From Gammaproteobacteria bacterium (lineage in GTDB: Bacteria; Pseudomonadota; Gammaproteobacteria; Francisellales; CACEW01): DNA of 59,748 nucleotides. Position numbers and translations under genes: made by a program. This document shows, piece by piece, positions 17,499 to 27,300 of the stretch. The notes below the pieces were generated by a model, which was not told the origin of the DNA, did no database searches, and saw nothing but the letters and a program-made list of their open reading frames with translations. How positions within the stretch are numbered: the stretch's first letter is position 1; every line of letters starts with the position of its first letter. The DNA lies in the NCBI GenBank assembly GCA_029256015.1, contig JAQSYQ010000017.1:1-59748 (forward strand). Reading direction: 5' to 3'.

Positions 17499-18044
17499 TT
17501 ATGAACCGACTACAGCTGAAGATCTGGAAAGTTTGCTTACTGCGCCAAAGTTCCAGCTCAAGCCTAAAGTTGCGATAGCATCGGATTTACCTTGGCCAAA
17601 CTGATAAGCCAAACGGTAAGTTGCATTTGCATTTACATTAGGAGCGATAGCGTAAGCTAAACCTACACCGCCATCAGCCATTGGATTTGTGCTGACCATC
17701 TTCATAACGCCTGCACCCAATAAAGCAAAAGGCATAATGCTAGTTTGAGTAGGCAAGCTGAATTTGCCTTCTACATCCACGAGAGAACCATTTAAGTTGC
17801 TACTATTATTGTCTTGGGGTTGCATAGCACCTGCATTAGCTTGCACCGCAAAGTATGGAGTTACATTGTAACCTAGGCCAATGCTGCCAAATATGGAGTT
17901 GCTTAAATCACGGGTAGGATCAGCGTGATATACACCGACTTCTAAAGGCATATAATAAGTACCTGCCACATTGCTCAATGCAAATGCTGCTCCGGACACG
18001 GCCATTACGCCTACTGCTGCCAAACTTAATAATGTTTTTTTCAT
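17499..18044 (-). CDS. outer-membrane barrel protein, truncated paralogue of the OmpA-family gene
   Basis: A 181-residue protein with a clear signal peptide (about 1-22, ending AAFA). The mature start LSNVAGTYYMPLE is shared with the OmpA-family neighbour. The two barrels match almost residue for residue up to LSWNFGA, after which this protein ends in a 13-residue unrelated tail (VSKLSRSSAVVGS) and has no peptidoglycan-binding domain. The start ATG 18044 follows AGGAG with a 7-base spacer; the frame upstream of it has no SD. A TATACT -10 box lies at 18072-18077. The barrel probably folds in the outer membrane; loss of the C-terminal domain would free it from peptidoglycan. The lack of a C-terminal Phe is unusual for a BAM substrate. 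Confidence 0.85.
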   Translation of the reverse strand: MKKTLLSLAAVGVMAVSGAAFALSNVAGTYYMPLEVGVYHADPTRDLSNSIFGSIGLGYNVTPYFAVQANAGAMQPQDNNSSNLNGSLVDVEGKFSLPTQTSIMPFALLGAGVMKMVSTNPMADGGVGLAYAIAPNVNANATYRLAYQFGQGKSDAIATLGLSWNFGAVSKLSRSSAVVGS

Positions 18045-18150
18045 TCCAATACTCCTTAATAAACTCGCCGTAGTATAGCTTAGAAAAAATAAGAATGGTA
18101 GCCCCCGAAAATTCCTTTTATAATGCATAAAATTTGCTACCGAGTTAATA

Positions 18151-19890
18151 ATGAAACGTTATTTATCGATTTTCTCACAACTTAACGTCACTTTAATTCC
18201 CAATATTTGGGACATTTTGGCTTTGATGATTGTTATCAGCCTCATGCTTTCATTAGGCTGGGCGGCGGCCCATATGGCTTTGCCATTTCATCTTGGAGAT
18301 CAAATTCCAATAACTCTTAGCGCTTGGGCTTTGCCTGGCTACGCCCTGCAAACAGTTTTACGAATGTTCATCGCTTTATTCTTTTCACTTGTTTTTAGTC
18401 TATCGGTGGCGACCGTCGCTGCTAAAAGCGAGAGAGCAGGAAAGCTGATTATCCCTATTATCGATATACTGCAATCCGTTCCCATCTTAGGCTACCTGTC
18501 CATTACTGTGGCAGGATTCATTGCCCTATTTCCTAATTCCATGCTTGGTCCTGAATGTGCCGCTATTTTTGCGGTATTTACCTCTCAGGTATGGAACATG
18601 ACTTTAAGCTTTTACCAATCGCTACGCACCGTACCTAAAGAGCTTGTGGAAGCGGGCAAAATGTATCAGCTTTCAAGCTGGCAAAAGTTTTGGAGGATAG
18701 AAGCACCCTTTGGAATGCCGGGCTTACTCTGGAATGCTATGATGTCGATGTCAGGAGGCTGGTTTTTTATCGTTGCGGCCGAAGCGATTTCAGTCGCCAA
18801 TCAAAACATCACCTTGCCGGGGATAGGCTCCTATATTGCTTTAGCTATCAATCAAAGAGATATTACTGCTATTTTTTATTCTATTATTGCGATGCTAGTT
18901 GTTATCGCTTTATATGACCAACTACTTTTTAGGCCCTTAGTCAGCTGGTCTGAAAAATTCAAGTACAGCGATATGTCAGATGAAAGCTCAAAATCTTGGG
19001 TATTGGAGCTTTTACAGCGGACCCGCTTTTTGCACTTAGTGGGTAAAAAACTGCAAAGGCTATTCGATTCCTTTGTTAACTTTTCTTTATTTGGTAAACG
19101 CCATAAGCAAAGAGAGCTATCCATTCGAGCAGAGAGGTCTTCAGGCTTTATAGAAAACTGCATTTGGTACACTGTGGTTTTTGCTTTGATTGTTGGATTA
19201 ATGATATTTACCTGGCACTTTATTTTTAAGAATATCCCTATTAGCGAAACTTGGAATGTCTTTGTTTTAGGGGGCTACACCGCCGTTCGGGTTTTTGTGC
19301 TTATTATACTCTGCTCTTTTATTTGGGTTCCTGTTGGGCTATGGGTTGGAACTAAGCCTCGAGTCACTCAATATGTGCAACCTATTGCTCAGTTTTTAGC
19401 GGCCTTCCCGGCCAACCTGTTTTTCCCTATTTTTGTAGTGCTGATTGTTAAATTTAATCTTAATGTCGAAATCTGGACCGCGCCTTTAATGGTGCTTGGA
19501 ACTCAGTGGTATATTTTATTTAATGTGATTGCAGGCGCTTCTGCCATCCCTCAAGAATTGAAGCTTGCCGCAGAAAACATGCAGCTTAAAGGCTGGGTAA
19601 AATGGAAAAGGTTCTTATTACCGGCAATTTTTCCCTATTATATTACCGGGGCCATCACTGCAGCCGGCGGTTCATGGAATGCCAGCATTGTGGCCGAAGT
19701 CATCCATTGGGGCAATATCACTTTGCAAGCCAAGGGCCTGGGCGCTTATATTACTTTAAATACCATTGCGGGGAATTTTACCCATATTGCTTTAGGCGTG
19801 GTGATTATGTGTGTATGGGTCACCGCGGTTAATTTATTGTTCTGGCGACGTCTATACCACTTTGCTGAACAACGTTATAACTTGAATTAG
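18151..19890 (+). CDS. ABC transporter permease, two fused BPD_transp_1 halves
   Basis: A 579-residue inner-membrane protein with two copies of the six-helix binding-protein-dependent permease fold. The first half carries an EAA-type loop near residues 165-200 (ELVEAGKMYQLSSWQKFWRIEAP) and the second near 465-490 (ELKLAAENMQLKGWVKWKRF). The halves are joined by a charged cytoplasmic linker (about 270-330). The fold is that of the nitrate/taurine importer class, fused so that one polypeptide makes the whole channel. The substrate is not evident, and no solute-binding protein is encoded in the operon. The ATPase follows 11 bases later. The gene is divergent from the barrel-only gene across a 106-bp shared promoter region. 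Confidence 0.9.
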   Translation: MKRYLSIFSQLNVTLIPNIWDILALMIVISLMLSLGWAAAHMALPFHLGDQIPITLSAWALPGYALQTVLRMFIALFFSLVFSLSVATVAAKSERAGKLIIPIIDILQSVPILGYLSITVAGFIALFPNSMLGPECAAIFAVFTSQVWNMTLSFYQSLRTVPKELVEAGKMYQLSSWQKFWRIEAPFGMPGLLWNAMMSMSGGWFFIVAAEAISVANQNITLPGIGSYIALAINQRDITAIFYSIIAMLVVIALYDQLLFRPLVSWSEKFKYSDMSDESSKSWVLELLQRTRFLHLVGKKLQRLFDSFVNFSLFGKRHKQRELSIRAERSSGFIENCIWYTVVFALIVGLMIFTWHFIFKNIPISETWNVFVLGGYTAVRVFVLIILCSFIWVPVGLWVGTKPRVTQYVQPIAQFLAAFPANLFFPIFVVLIVKFNLNVEIWTAPLMVLGTQWYILFNVIAGASAIPQELKLAAENMQLKGWVKWKRFLLPAIFPYYITGAITAAGGSWNASIVAEVIHWGNITLQAKGLGAYITLNTIAGNFTHIALGVVIMCVWVTAVNLLFWRRLYHFAEQRYNLN

Positions 19891-19901
19891 TAGGATGATC
19901 T

Positions 19902-21206
19902 ATGAACTCCAATCCAGCCTTAATCGATATTAAAAATATCAGAAAGTCATTTAAAAAACCTGACAAGCAAGAGCTTTTGGTGATCGATAATGTCAGCCTG
20001 AATATGCGCGAAGGCGATGTGGTTGCTTTGCTGGGAAAATCAGGCTCAGGCAAATCCACTTTGTTAAGAATTATTGCCGGGCTCACCCCACCCAGCTCTG
20101 GAGAAGTTTTATACAAAGGCAAACCAGTGAACTCCCCTATTCCCGGGATTTCCATGGTATTTCAAAACTTTGCACTGATGCCTTGGCTGACCGTATTACA
20201 AAACGTAGAGCTGGGACTTGAGGCGCAAGGCATTTCTCAAAAAGAACGCCGCGAAAGAGCCCTGCGAGCCATTGATATGATCGGTATGGATGGATTTGAA
20301 AGCGCCTATCCCAGAGAGCTTTCTGGTGGAATGAAACAACGGGTAGGCTTTGCAAGAGCCCTAGTGGTAAAACCTGATTTGTTGTTAATGGATGAGCCTT
20401 TTTCTGCTTTGGATGTATTGACCGCTGAAAACTTAAGGAATGACTTGCTTGAACTGTGGCATGATCAGGAAACCCGGCTTAAAGGAATATTGTTTGTTAC
20501 CCATAACATCGAAGAAGCGGTTTTGGTAGCAGACAGAATTATTGTGTTTGGAAGCAACCCAGGCTTTATTCGAGGCGAGCTTAAAATAGATCTACCACAT
20601 CCTCGGAACAGCCAAGACCCGGCTGTGCTTAATTTGATCGACGATGTTTATACCGTGATGACCAGCGCAGAGCACGAAAATATCAAAGCCATTGCCGCCA
20701 AACGCAAGCTTGTAGGCTTGGATTACCGCTTACCAGAAGTAGGCGTGGCCGAACTTATCGGATTGCTTGAAGAAGTAGAGGAGCTCCAGCAAAAAGGCCC
20801 GGTTGACTTACCTGACTTGGCTGACGTGGTCCGCCTTGATATTGATACTTTGTTCCCGGTCCTTGAAGCTTTATCTGTGTTAAATCTTGCTAAGGTTTCA
20901 GAGGGCGATATCGCTATGACCAGCAAGGGCAAGGAGCTTTTGGCAGCTGACATCACCGATAAAAAAGTGATTTTTGCTAAATTGCTATTGCAGCATATCC
21001 CCTTAGCTCAGCATGTATTAGAAGTCTTGCAAAGCAGGCCTCACCATAGAGTTTCTAAAACTTATTTCCAAAATGAATTAGAAGGCCATTTTACTGAAGA
21101 TGAGGCAGAACGCGTATTAACCACTCTAATTAACTGGGCCCGTTATGCAGAAATTTTTGCCTATGACTATAATACCGGAATGTTAAGTTTAGAGGACGTT
21201 AAATAA
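19902..21206 (+). CDS. ABC transporter ATPase with C-terminal AAA-associated domain
   Basis: A 434-residue ATPase. The nitrate/taurine-type ABC domain (1-~260) has Walker A GKSGSGKS at 45-52, Q-loop Q88, signature LSGGMKQR at 140-147, Walker B LLLMDEP at 160-166 and switch H201. The extra ~150 residues match what is known as the AAA-associated C-terminal domain (PF09821): two winged-helix-like stretches (GVAELIGLLEEVEELQQKG..., then KELLAADITDKKVIFAKLLLQ). This domain pairs with fused permeases like the one upstream and is presumably regulatory. AGGATGATCT precedes the ATG. Substrate unknown. Confidence 0.9.
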   Translation: MNSNPALIDIKNIRKSFKKPDKQELLVIDNVSLNMREGDVVALLGKSGSGKSTLLRIIAGLTPPSSGEVLYKGKPVNSPIPGISMVFQNFALMPWLTVLQNVELGLEAQGISQKERRERALRAIDMIGMDGFESAYPRELSGGMKQRVGFARALVVKPDLLLMDEPFSALDVLTAENLRNDLLELWHDQETRLKGILFVTHNIEEAVLVADRIIVFGSNPGFIRGELKIDLPHPRNSQDPAVLNLIDDVYTVMTSAEHENIKAIAAKRKLVGLDYRLPEVGVAELIGLLEEVEELQQKGPVDLPDLADVVRLDIDTLFPVLEALSVLNLAKVSEGDIAMTSKGKELLAADITDKKVIFAKLLLQHIPLAQHVLEVLQSRPHHRVSKTYFQNELEGHFTEDEAERVLTTLINWARYAEIFAYDYNTGMLSLEDVK

Positions 21207-21207
21207 G

Positions 21208-22545
21208 TTGAACTTTCAGCTTCGGCAAAACAAGGCACTGCTTATTATTTTTGCAGCCTATATTATTTTTCGGCTGTATGCTTTTTTTAGCTTACCCCTG
21301 CAAAATTATAGATTTAATTTTGATGCTATACGTTATCTTAATGATGCCCACTGTTCTTTATTAAGTGCCTGCCTTTATATCGACAGGCCTTTTTTCTACC
21401 CCCTATTTATTAAAATTTGGGGCTATCACTATTTAGCGCTTACGCTTGCCCAATGTGTTATTTCTATTCTGGCATGGGGCTTTATTGCCTACTGCGTTAA
21501 AAAGCAAATGCAGAGCAAGCTTATCGCTTATACTGTATTTAGTTTTATTTTATTGTATAGCTGTGCTGACTATTTAACTTTATGGGATAGCAAGGCCCTG
21601 ACCGAATCTCTTTCCATTTCGTTTCTATTATTTTTTATTGGATTTTATATTCTTGCCCTGCAAGATAACTTTAGCAAACGCTCTGTAATCGGATTAATCC
21701 TATTTGGCTTTCTTCTCGTAAACGTTAGGGATGGCAATGCTTATCTTGTCCTTATAAGCGGCATAAGCACCTTAATAGCTAGCTTTATGAGCAAAAGCAT
21801 TCCTAAAAAAGCGGCTTTATTTTTACTGATAGTGGCCTTACTGACTTTCTTCTTTAATGAATGGACTGCTAATTTAGGCCAAAGATGGTTAATCCCTATG
21901 GCAGACTTACTAGCAAATAGAATTATTAGCGAACCTTCAATGCTCCAATATTTTCTTAAAGCCGGCATGCCTGATATAGTTAAGCAAGTTCAAGCCATCC
22001 AAGGCACTTATTTCGGCTACAATATCCTTAAGGCAAACCCAGCTGCATTGAACTGGTTTATCCTTCACGGCCGCTCTGTGTATATGCACTACTTATTAAG
22101 CCACCCTCGCTATGTGCTTTCAATCTATGCCAATTCATTTTTTTGGCAAGATTTGCTTCTGGCAAATAATCTATTGCAATATGTGGCTTATGGCATCCCT
22201 TTATATATCACTACAGCTGGCGTAAATACCACTATGCTTTTAGGGATGGCTAACCCATTTAGCGGCATGCTCAATGTAATAGCCCCAAGCTTAATAGCTG
22301 CATTACTGATCATAGGTCTTGTCGTTTACTTTGAGAATTTTAAGCTAATCCAATGTGATAAATTCGTTATATTTGCTCAAATCTTACTTGTGCTAAGCAT
22401 TGTTGTTCTTGGCATTTTGATATGGATATCTGAGCCTATAGAAGATATGCGACACCAATTAAGCAACCATTTGCAGATAATCATTAGCATTATACTCTTC
22501 AGCTTTAAATCCTTAGATTGCGCTCTTCAGAGAAAAAAACAATGA
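21208..22545 (+). CDS. polytopic membrane protein, GT-C glycosyltransferase-like
   Basis: A 445-residue protein with about ten membrane helices. An early extracytoplasmic loop (about 32-60) carries acidic residues (FNFDAIRYLNDAH) after the first helix, as in GT-C lipid-linked sugar transferases (PMT/ArnT class). Another loop has LWDSKALTESLS, reminiscent of the conserved second loop in that class. Family membership is inferred from topology, not from a diagnostic motif. Translation starts with TTG at 21208, one base after the ATPase stop, so the gene is in the same operon. Its stop overlaps the next start (ATGA). Confidence 0.65.
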   Translation: MNFQLRQNKALLIIFAAYIIFRLYAFFSLPLQNYRFNFDAIRYLNDAHCSLLSACLYIDRPFFYPLFIKIWGYHYLALTLAQCVISILAWGFIAYCVKKQMQSKLIAYTVFSFILLYSCADYLTLWDSKALTESLSISFLLFFIGFYILALQDNFSKRSVIGLILFGFLLVNVRDGNAYLVLISGISTLIASFMSKSIPKKAALFLLIVALLTFFFNEWTANLGQRWLIPMADLLANRIISEPSMLQYFLKAGMPDIVKQVQAIQGTYFGYNILKANPAALNWFILHGRSVYMHYLLSHPRYVLSIYANSFFWQDLLLANNLLQYVAYGIPLYITTAGVNTTMLLGMANPFSGMLNVIAPSLIAALLIIGLVVYFENFKLIQCDKFVIFAQILLVLSIVVLGILIWISEPIEDMRHQLSNHLQIIISIILFSFKSLDCALQRKKQ

Positions 22546-24224
22546 ACCCTAAAAAAACAATAATCTGCTACTGGTTTATTGCACTCGCATATTTCTTATT
22601 TCATATTTTATATCTCTACCGCAACTTTTATTATTATCATGCGGATACAGGCTGGGAACTTTACAGTATTTGGGCTGCCACCCAGGGCCCTGGTCATACT
22701 GACTTTTTAATGTCTTGGCGGGCAGGCTATCTATTTAACGTTCCTTTTATGCTGCTGGGCTTTAATCTTTATGCTCTAAGGATTTTATTTCTTTGCAGCT
22801 GGCTTGCTGCAATAAGCTTATTGGTTTATGGCTTTGACCGAAAATTCATTAAAACTGAAATACTTCCTGCTGCCCTATTGATTGGCATGATTTGTCCATT
22901 TTTCATATCGGACTTTATCATCGACTACTACACCGCCCCGCCTTTGCTTTTAGCCTTAAGCATAGGTCTGCTTTGGCTTGGAATGCGACAAACTGCTAAG
23001 ACTTATGAAAGGCTATTTTTAAGTCTAGGAGCCTTGTGCTTAGCCCTAGCTTCTTTATCTAATATCGGCATATTGCCAGCTGGAATACTGAGCGCTCTGC
23101 TGATAGCCTTATATTATCGCAATAAAAAAGCCTCATTTTTCGCAGTGGCCTATTTTATTGCCCTCGGCCTTTTGGCTTATGCTTACTTTGATCTATTTGG
23201 AGTGGCTAAATTATTGAGCACTCCAGTCTTGAGTGAAGGTGCCAAAGTTCATTTATATTGGTATAGGACCTTACATACAGAAGTTCAGGACGGTCTATTT
23301 GCTTTAGTGCTGTTTTTGATTGGCTCTGTTTGCGCTGTTATAGCCCATTTTCTTCTAAAAACATGCCTTCCTGAAAAGCTGGTTCCTCTTAGTTATTGTA
23401 TTCTCACTATATTAGCAAGCTATATTTTATTGCCGGACCACTTTGGCTTTGGCTATGCTTTGATGCGTTATATTATTTACTTCTTCTTTGTACTCAGCCT
23501 GACTTATTTAATTTTTGTAAAAAACACCAAGACCTATCGAGCTTCCGCTTCACTCTTATTGGTACTTGCCTTGATTTTCTACTTCGCTCATCGTACGACT
23601 TCTTATAATATTTTTGGCAGCATCTTATTTAATTACAACAGTTTAATGTTGATCAGCTTATCAGTTTGTATTTTTCCTATCGAAAGCCGAGTTTATAAAC
23701 ATTTGTGTTTCATTGGCCTTATTTTAGGATCGGCCGCAGTCAATTTTTATGCAAACCAACACCCTATAGCCGGCGCCCAAACCTTTTTAAATATTCGTTA
23801 CAATACAGAGCTTATTCCTGCACTCGGTGTAAAAGCGGATAAAGAAACTTCTCAGCTTATTCAAGCTATGCAAACTAACTACTACAGCAATGATTGCCAA
23901 ACAAAAGCTTTCTTTTCTTTTTATGACGTTTCTTTGCCCTATTATTTATTTAAGAGAGAAGCCCCTTTCAATCAGTCCTGGGTAAGCCAGGATCACTTTT
24001 TCCCTGAAAATTTAACTTTCAGCAGCGACTCAGTGATTCAAATGCTTCAACAATCTCAGCATTGGTGCGTGATTTATAGCCCTAGCGGAGAAGGCGACGG
24101 GGAACCCGATAATCAACAATTTTTACAGAAAGCCCATGACTACATCGCCAATCACTCTGATAAAGCTATTCCACTGGGTTATCAATCTGTTTGGAAGAAA
24201 TCCTATACTCTTTATATAAAGTAG
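22542..24224 (+). CDS. polytopic membrane protein, GT-C glycosyltransferase-like, with soluble C-terminus
   Basis: A 560-residue protein with about ten to eleven helices over residues 10-410 and a ~140-residue soluble tail. The first loop has YYHADTGWELYSIWAATQGPGH, acidic residues in the place expected for GT-C enzymes. The start is ATG 22542, forming an ATGA overlap with the previous gene; an upstream TTG at 22518 is less likely. The tail (about 420-560) has aromatic residues and a CVIYSPSGEGDGEPDN segment. Together with the previous gene it may modify an envelope glycolipid; linkage to the ABC transporter suggests a common substrate, but this is inference. Confidence 0.65.
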   Translation: MNPKKTIICYWFIALAYFLFHILYLYRNFYYYHADTGWELYSIWAATQGPGHTDFLMSWRAGYLFNVPFMLLGFNLYALRILFLCSWLAAISLLVYGFDRKFIKTEILPAALLIGMICPFFISDFIIDYYTAPPLLLALSIGLLWLGMRQTAKTYERLFLSLGALCLALASLSNIGILPAGILSALLIALYYRNKKASFFAVAYFIALGLLAYAYFDLFGVAKLLSTPVLSEGAKVHLYWYRTLHTEVQDGLFALVLFLIGSVCAVIAHFLLKTCLPEKLVPLSYCILTILASYILLPDHFGFGYALMRYIIYFFFVLSLTYLIFVKNTKTYRASASLLLVLALIFYFAHRTTSYNIFGSILFNYNSLMLISLSVCIFPIESRVYKHLCFIGLILGSAAVNFYANQHPIAGAQTFLNIRYNTELIPALGVKADKETSQLIQAMQTNYYSNDCQTKAFFSFYDVSLPYYLFKREAPFNQSWVSQDHFFPENLTFSSDSVIQMLQQSQHWCVIYSPSGEGDGEPDNQQFLQKAHDYIANHSDKAIPLGYQSVWKKSYTLYIK

Positions 24225-24229
24225 AAATA

Positions 24230-24261
24230 AAAATGGGGACTTGTCCCCAAGCCCCCATTTT
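24230..24261. terminator. bidirectional terminator between convergent genes
   Basis: AAAATGGGG (24230-24238) pairs with CCCCATTTT (24253-24261); an inner GGGGACTTGTCCCC hairpin is an alternative. A/T runs on both sides suit both the plus-strand operon and the minus-strand perM-like gene. Confidence 0.75.
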
Positions 24262-24276
24262 AAGCCTCTAATCTTA

Positions 24277-25353
24277 CTATTGAGGCAATTGCTTGCTATG
24301 ACGGCCCCAGGCGCTGATTACAGCCTTAACCAAGGTTGCTAAAGGAATGGCAAAAAATAGCCCCCAAAAGCCCCAAATTCCGCCGAAAAACAAGACCGCG
24401 ACAATAATGGCTACAGGATGCAAGTTTACTGCTTCTGAAAATAGTAAAGGCACCAGAACATTGGCATCTAATAGCTGAATAAATAAATAGACCCCGAACA
24501 TAACCAAAAATTCAGTATTAATTCCCCATTGCAACACCCCAACCACTGCCACTGGAAGTGTCACGACGATAAAACCTACATAGGGAACAATAACGGATAG
24601 GCCCACCAAAGAGCCTAAAAGGGAAGCATAGTTAAGACCAAAGGCTCTAAATACCAAGTAAGAAGCAAAGCCCACAATTAATAATTCAATAAATTTTCCA
24701 CGAACATATCTTGCCAATTGTGAACGCATCTCATGCCACACTTCAATAATTAGCCCACGCTTCTCTGGCATGTAATGATCACTCCAGGCGACCAATTGCT
24801 TCTTATCTTTCAAAAAGAAAAACACCAGTAAAGGCACCAAAAACACATAAACCATCCAGGTCACAATGCTTGAAATGGAGGCCATGGAAAGGTTAACCAA
24901 GGTTTTGCTGTAATTTGCAAGGTTATCTGGGCCCATGTTAGCGTTATTTAAAATAGCCTTGACCATGTTGTCAGAAACAAATCCAGGATAGCGCGCCGGC
25001 AAAGTTTGCAGGGATTGGTGAAGCTGGGTTGAAATCTGGGGCAACTCATCGATAAGCTGGCTAAATTGTTTATATAATAATGGAAACAGACCAATTACAG
25101 CCAAGACCAATAAGCTGACAAATAAGCCGTAGACCACAGTGACAGCCAGCCAGCGTGGGAATTTAAAGAAACGCTGCAAGCGGTTGACCAAAATTTCCAA
25201 CAAATAGGCTAAGACTATGCCGATCAATAGAGGGCCTAGTATTTTCCCAAACAACATGATCACTAAAAAACTTAAGACCAAGGCTATCAATAAAATAGAG
25301 GCTTCGGGGTCTGAAAAATTTTTCATAAACCACTGTTTAATGACTTCAAACAT
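24277..25353 (-). CDS. AI-2E/PerM-family membrane transporter
   Basis: A 358-residue inner-membrane protein of the AI-2E (UPF0118, PerM) family. It has the typical eight-helix layout: three helices at the N-terminus, a long amphipathic helical region (about 80-145) and five C-terminal helices. The conserved VPYVGFIVVTLPV and LHPVAIIVAVLFFGGIWGFWGLFFAIPLATLVKA segments are present. Family members export small metabolites or act in Na+/H+ exchange; the substrate here is unknown. It follows lolD in the same orientation with a 12-base gap and ends at the bidirectional terminator. Confidence 0.9.
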   Translation of the reverse strand: MFEVIKQWFMKNFSDPEASILLIALVLSFLVIMLFGKILGPLLIGIVLAYLLEILVNRLQRFFKFPRWLAVTVVYGLFVSLLVLAVIGLFPLLYKQFSQLIDELPQISTQLHQSLQTLPARYPGFVSDNMVKAILNNANMGPDNLANYSKTLVNLSMASISSIVTWMVYVFLVPLLVFFFLKDKKQLVAWSDHYMPEKRGLIIEVWHEMRSQLARYVRGKFIELLIVGFASYLVFRAFGLNYASLLGSLVGLSVIVPYVGFIVVTLPVAVVGVLQWGINTEFLVMFGVYLFIQLLDANVLVPLLFSEAVNLHPVAIIVAVLFFGGIWGFWGLFFAIPLATLVKAVISAWGRHSKQLPQ

Positions 25354-25365
25354 TTTTATTCCTCT

Positions 25366-25989
25366 TTAAGCTTCTTGAATCATTCCGTCTTGAATACTTA
25401 ATACCCTATCCATTTTAGCTGCAAGATTGAAATCATGTGTAACAATTAGTAGGCTAGTATCAAAAAAATTCCCGGTCGGCTCATCAGCTAAAATGCACAA
25501 AGGTTTAGTAACAAGAGCGCGAGCTATGGCAGTACGCTGCCTTTCTCCACCGGATAATTCAGAAGGCCGATGATTGAGCCTGTGCTCTAAGCCTACCGAC
25601 TTTAACACGGCCGCTGCCTGTTCTGCCGCTGCTTTAATAGGAGTTTTTCTCAACAACAAAGGCATCGCTGCATTTTCTAAAGCCGTGAACTCAGGTAATA
25701 AATGATGAAACTGATAAATAAAGCCTAAATGCTGATTGCGCATTAAGCTCAGATCATTGTCTGACATTTTCGACAAAGCCTGCCCTGTGACCCAAACTTC
25801 ACCTGAGCTTGGCCGATCGAGGCCTCCCAAAATATGCAAAAGCGTGCTTTTACCGGAGCCTGAGCTTCCTATAATCGCCACCCTTTCTTTAGCCTGGATC
25901 GAGAAATTGATTTCATGCAAAACTGGAGTACGTAATTTGCCTTCAATATAAGTCTTGCTTAAGTTTTCACAACGCAAAATACTATTCAT
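25366..25989 (-). CDS. lolD: lipoprotein-releasing ABC ATPase LolD, with an internal deletion
   Basis: The ATPase that drives release of outer-membrane lipoproteins from LolC/E. It has 207 residues (E. coli 233). The start ATG 25989 lies inside the 3' end of the permease gene, so the longer frame to 26049 is a shadow. Walker [10 protein letters not shown] (41-49), the Lol-specific [17 protein letters not shown], signature LSGGERQR and Walker B ILADEP are intact. After EPTGN the E. coli protein has 26 residues before VTHD; here there are only 8 (FFDTSLLI). About 18 residues, including the D-loop Leu-Asp and the following helix, are missing, in frame. The switch THD is kept. Whether the protein works is uncertain; LolD is normally essential. 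Confidence 0.9.
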   Translation of the reverse strand: MNSILRCENLSKTYIEGKLRTPVLHEINFSIQAKERVAIIGSSGSGKSTLLHILGGLDRPSSGEVWVTGQALSKMSDNDLSLMRNQHLGFIYQFHHLLPEFTALENAAMPLLLRKTPIKAAAEQAAAVLKSVGLEHRLNHRPSELSGGERQRTAIARALVTKPLCILADEPTGNFFDTSLLIVTHDFNLAAKMDRVLSIQDGMIQEA

Positions 25990-27226
25990 AGCGAAGCGCC
26001 TCCGCAGGCTTAACTTTTGAAGCACGCCAGGCCGGATAAATGGTTGCAAGCAAACTTAACCCAAAGGCGACTAGACAGACATGAATCACATCGCTTACCA
26101 GCAATTTCGATGGCAAAAAGTTAATGTAATACACGCTGGCATTTAAAAACTGTACATGCAATACATTCTGAATCTCATTAACAAGGGCCGTGACGTTTAA
26201 AGATAAAATCACCCCAAGCACCATTCCTAATAAAGTTCCAAACAGACCCGTTAACGCCCCTTGCACCATAAATATGGCAATGATGTTTTTTGAGCTGGCT
26301 CCGATCGTTCTTAAAATAGCGATATCTGATTCTTTGTCGGTTACCATCATGACTAAAGAAGCCAACATGTTAAAAGCCGCTACTGCGATAATTAACACCA
26401 AAATCAAAAACATCATCATCTTTTCCATAGCCAAGGCCTGGAAAAAATTGCTGTTTTCATCGATCCAGCTAAAAGTTTGATAATTGGAAGGCAAAGTATT
26501 ATTAAGCTGTGCGACCACATCAGGCGCTAAAAATAGATCGCTTAATTTTAATTGAAGCCCAGAGACAGTCTTGCCCATCATTAATAGAGTAGAAGCATCC
26601 TGGATGTTAATCAAAGCATAGGAGCTGTCATACTGATAGCCTGTCACGAAAATTCCCGTCACGGTAAATTGCTTTAACCGAGGTAAAATACCTGCAACCG
26701 ATAGAGTGGTTTTAGGCACATAAACGGTCACCTTATCCCCTATCCCCACCCCTAAAGAAGAGGCCAAATCCGCGCCCAGTATAATATTGTACTGCCCGGG
26801 GGCAAGAGTACTTAAGCTGCCCTGAGTCAGTTTAGTGCTAATAGGTGAAACTTGGTTTTCCAAATTAGGATCTATTCCTTGAAGCATTCCAAAAGCCGTC
26901 ATGCCGCTATTTGACATCATAGCTTGACCTTGAATCTCAGGAGCCATCCCTACAATATTTGGCATCGTTTGCAATTGTTTTTCAAGATCCTGCCAGTTTT
27001 GTAACTGCCCGCCCCATTGGGTGACTGTCACCTGAGGAACCATACTTAAAATGCGGTCTTTGATTTGCTCATCGAATCCGTTCATCACAGACAATACAGT
27101 AATTAACACTGCAACGCCTAAAGCAATGCCCATCACTGAAACCAATGAGATAAATGAAATAAAGTGATTGCGCTTATGCGCCCTGGTATAGCGCATACCG
27201 ATATATAAAGCTAATGGTTTAAACAT
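25982..27226 (-). CDS. lipoprotein-releasing permease of the LolC/LolE family
   Basis: A 414-residue inner-membrane subunit of the Lol extractor. One N-terminal helix (about 23-45), a large periplasmic domain (about 46-265) and three C-terminal helices (about 270-300, 315-345, 375-400). Hallmarks are [26 protein letters not shown] at the start and [20 protein letters not shown] plus a C-terminal [18 protein letters not shown]. Only one permease gene is adjacent to lolD, so the complex may use a single LolF-type subunit as in several non-enteric proteobacteria, or the second gene lies elsewhere. Its stop overlaps the lolD start by 8 bases. Confidence 0.92.
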   Translation of the reverse strand: MFKPLALYIGMRYTRAHKRNHFISFISLVSVMGIALGVAVLITVLSVMNGFDEQIKDRILSMVPQVTVTQWGGQLQNWQDLEKQLQTMPNIVGMAPEIQGQAMMSNSGMTAFGMLQGIDPNLENQVSPISTKLTQGSLSTLAPGQYNIILGADLASSLGVGIGDKVTVYVPKTTLSVAGILPRLKQFTVTGIFVTGYQYDSSYALINIQDASTLLMMGKTVSGLQLKLSDLFLAPDVVAQLNNTLPSNYQTFSWIDENSNFFQALAMEKMMMFLILVLIIAVAAFNMLASLVMMVTDKESDIAILRTIGASSKNIIAIFMVQGALTGLFGTLLGMVLGVILSLNVTALVNEIQNVLHVQFLNASVYYINFLPSKLLVSDVIHVCLVAFGLSLLATIYPAWRASKVKPAEALRYE

Positions 27227-27300
27227 AGTGTTCTTTCAATAATGAGTTAAGGCTATAATAGAGGAATCCCATGTCAAATCCAAACATTATATGATAACAA

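Noticed and set aside
25990..26049. N-terminal extension of LolD
   Set aside because: The extra residues lie wholly inside the permease gene in another frame and lack similarity to LolD; ATG 25989 has GGAGG upstream.
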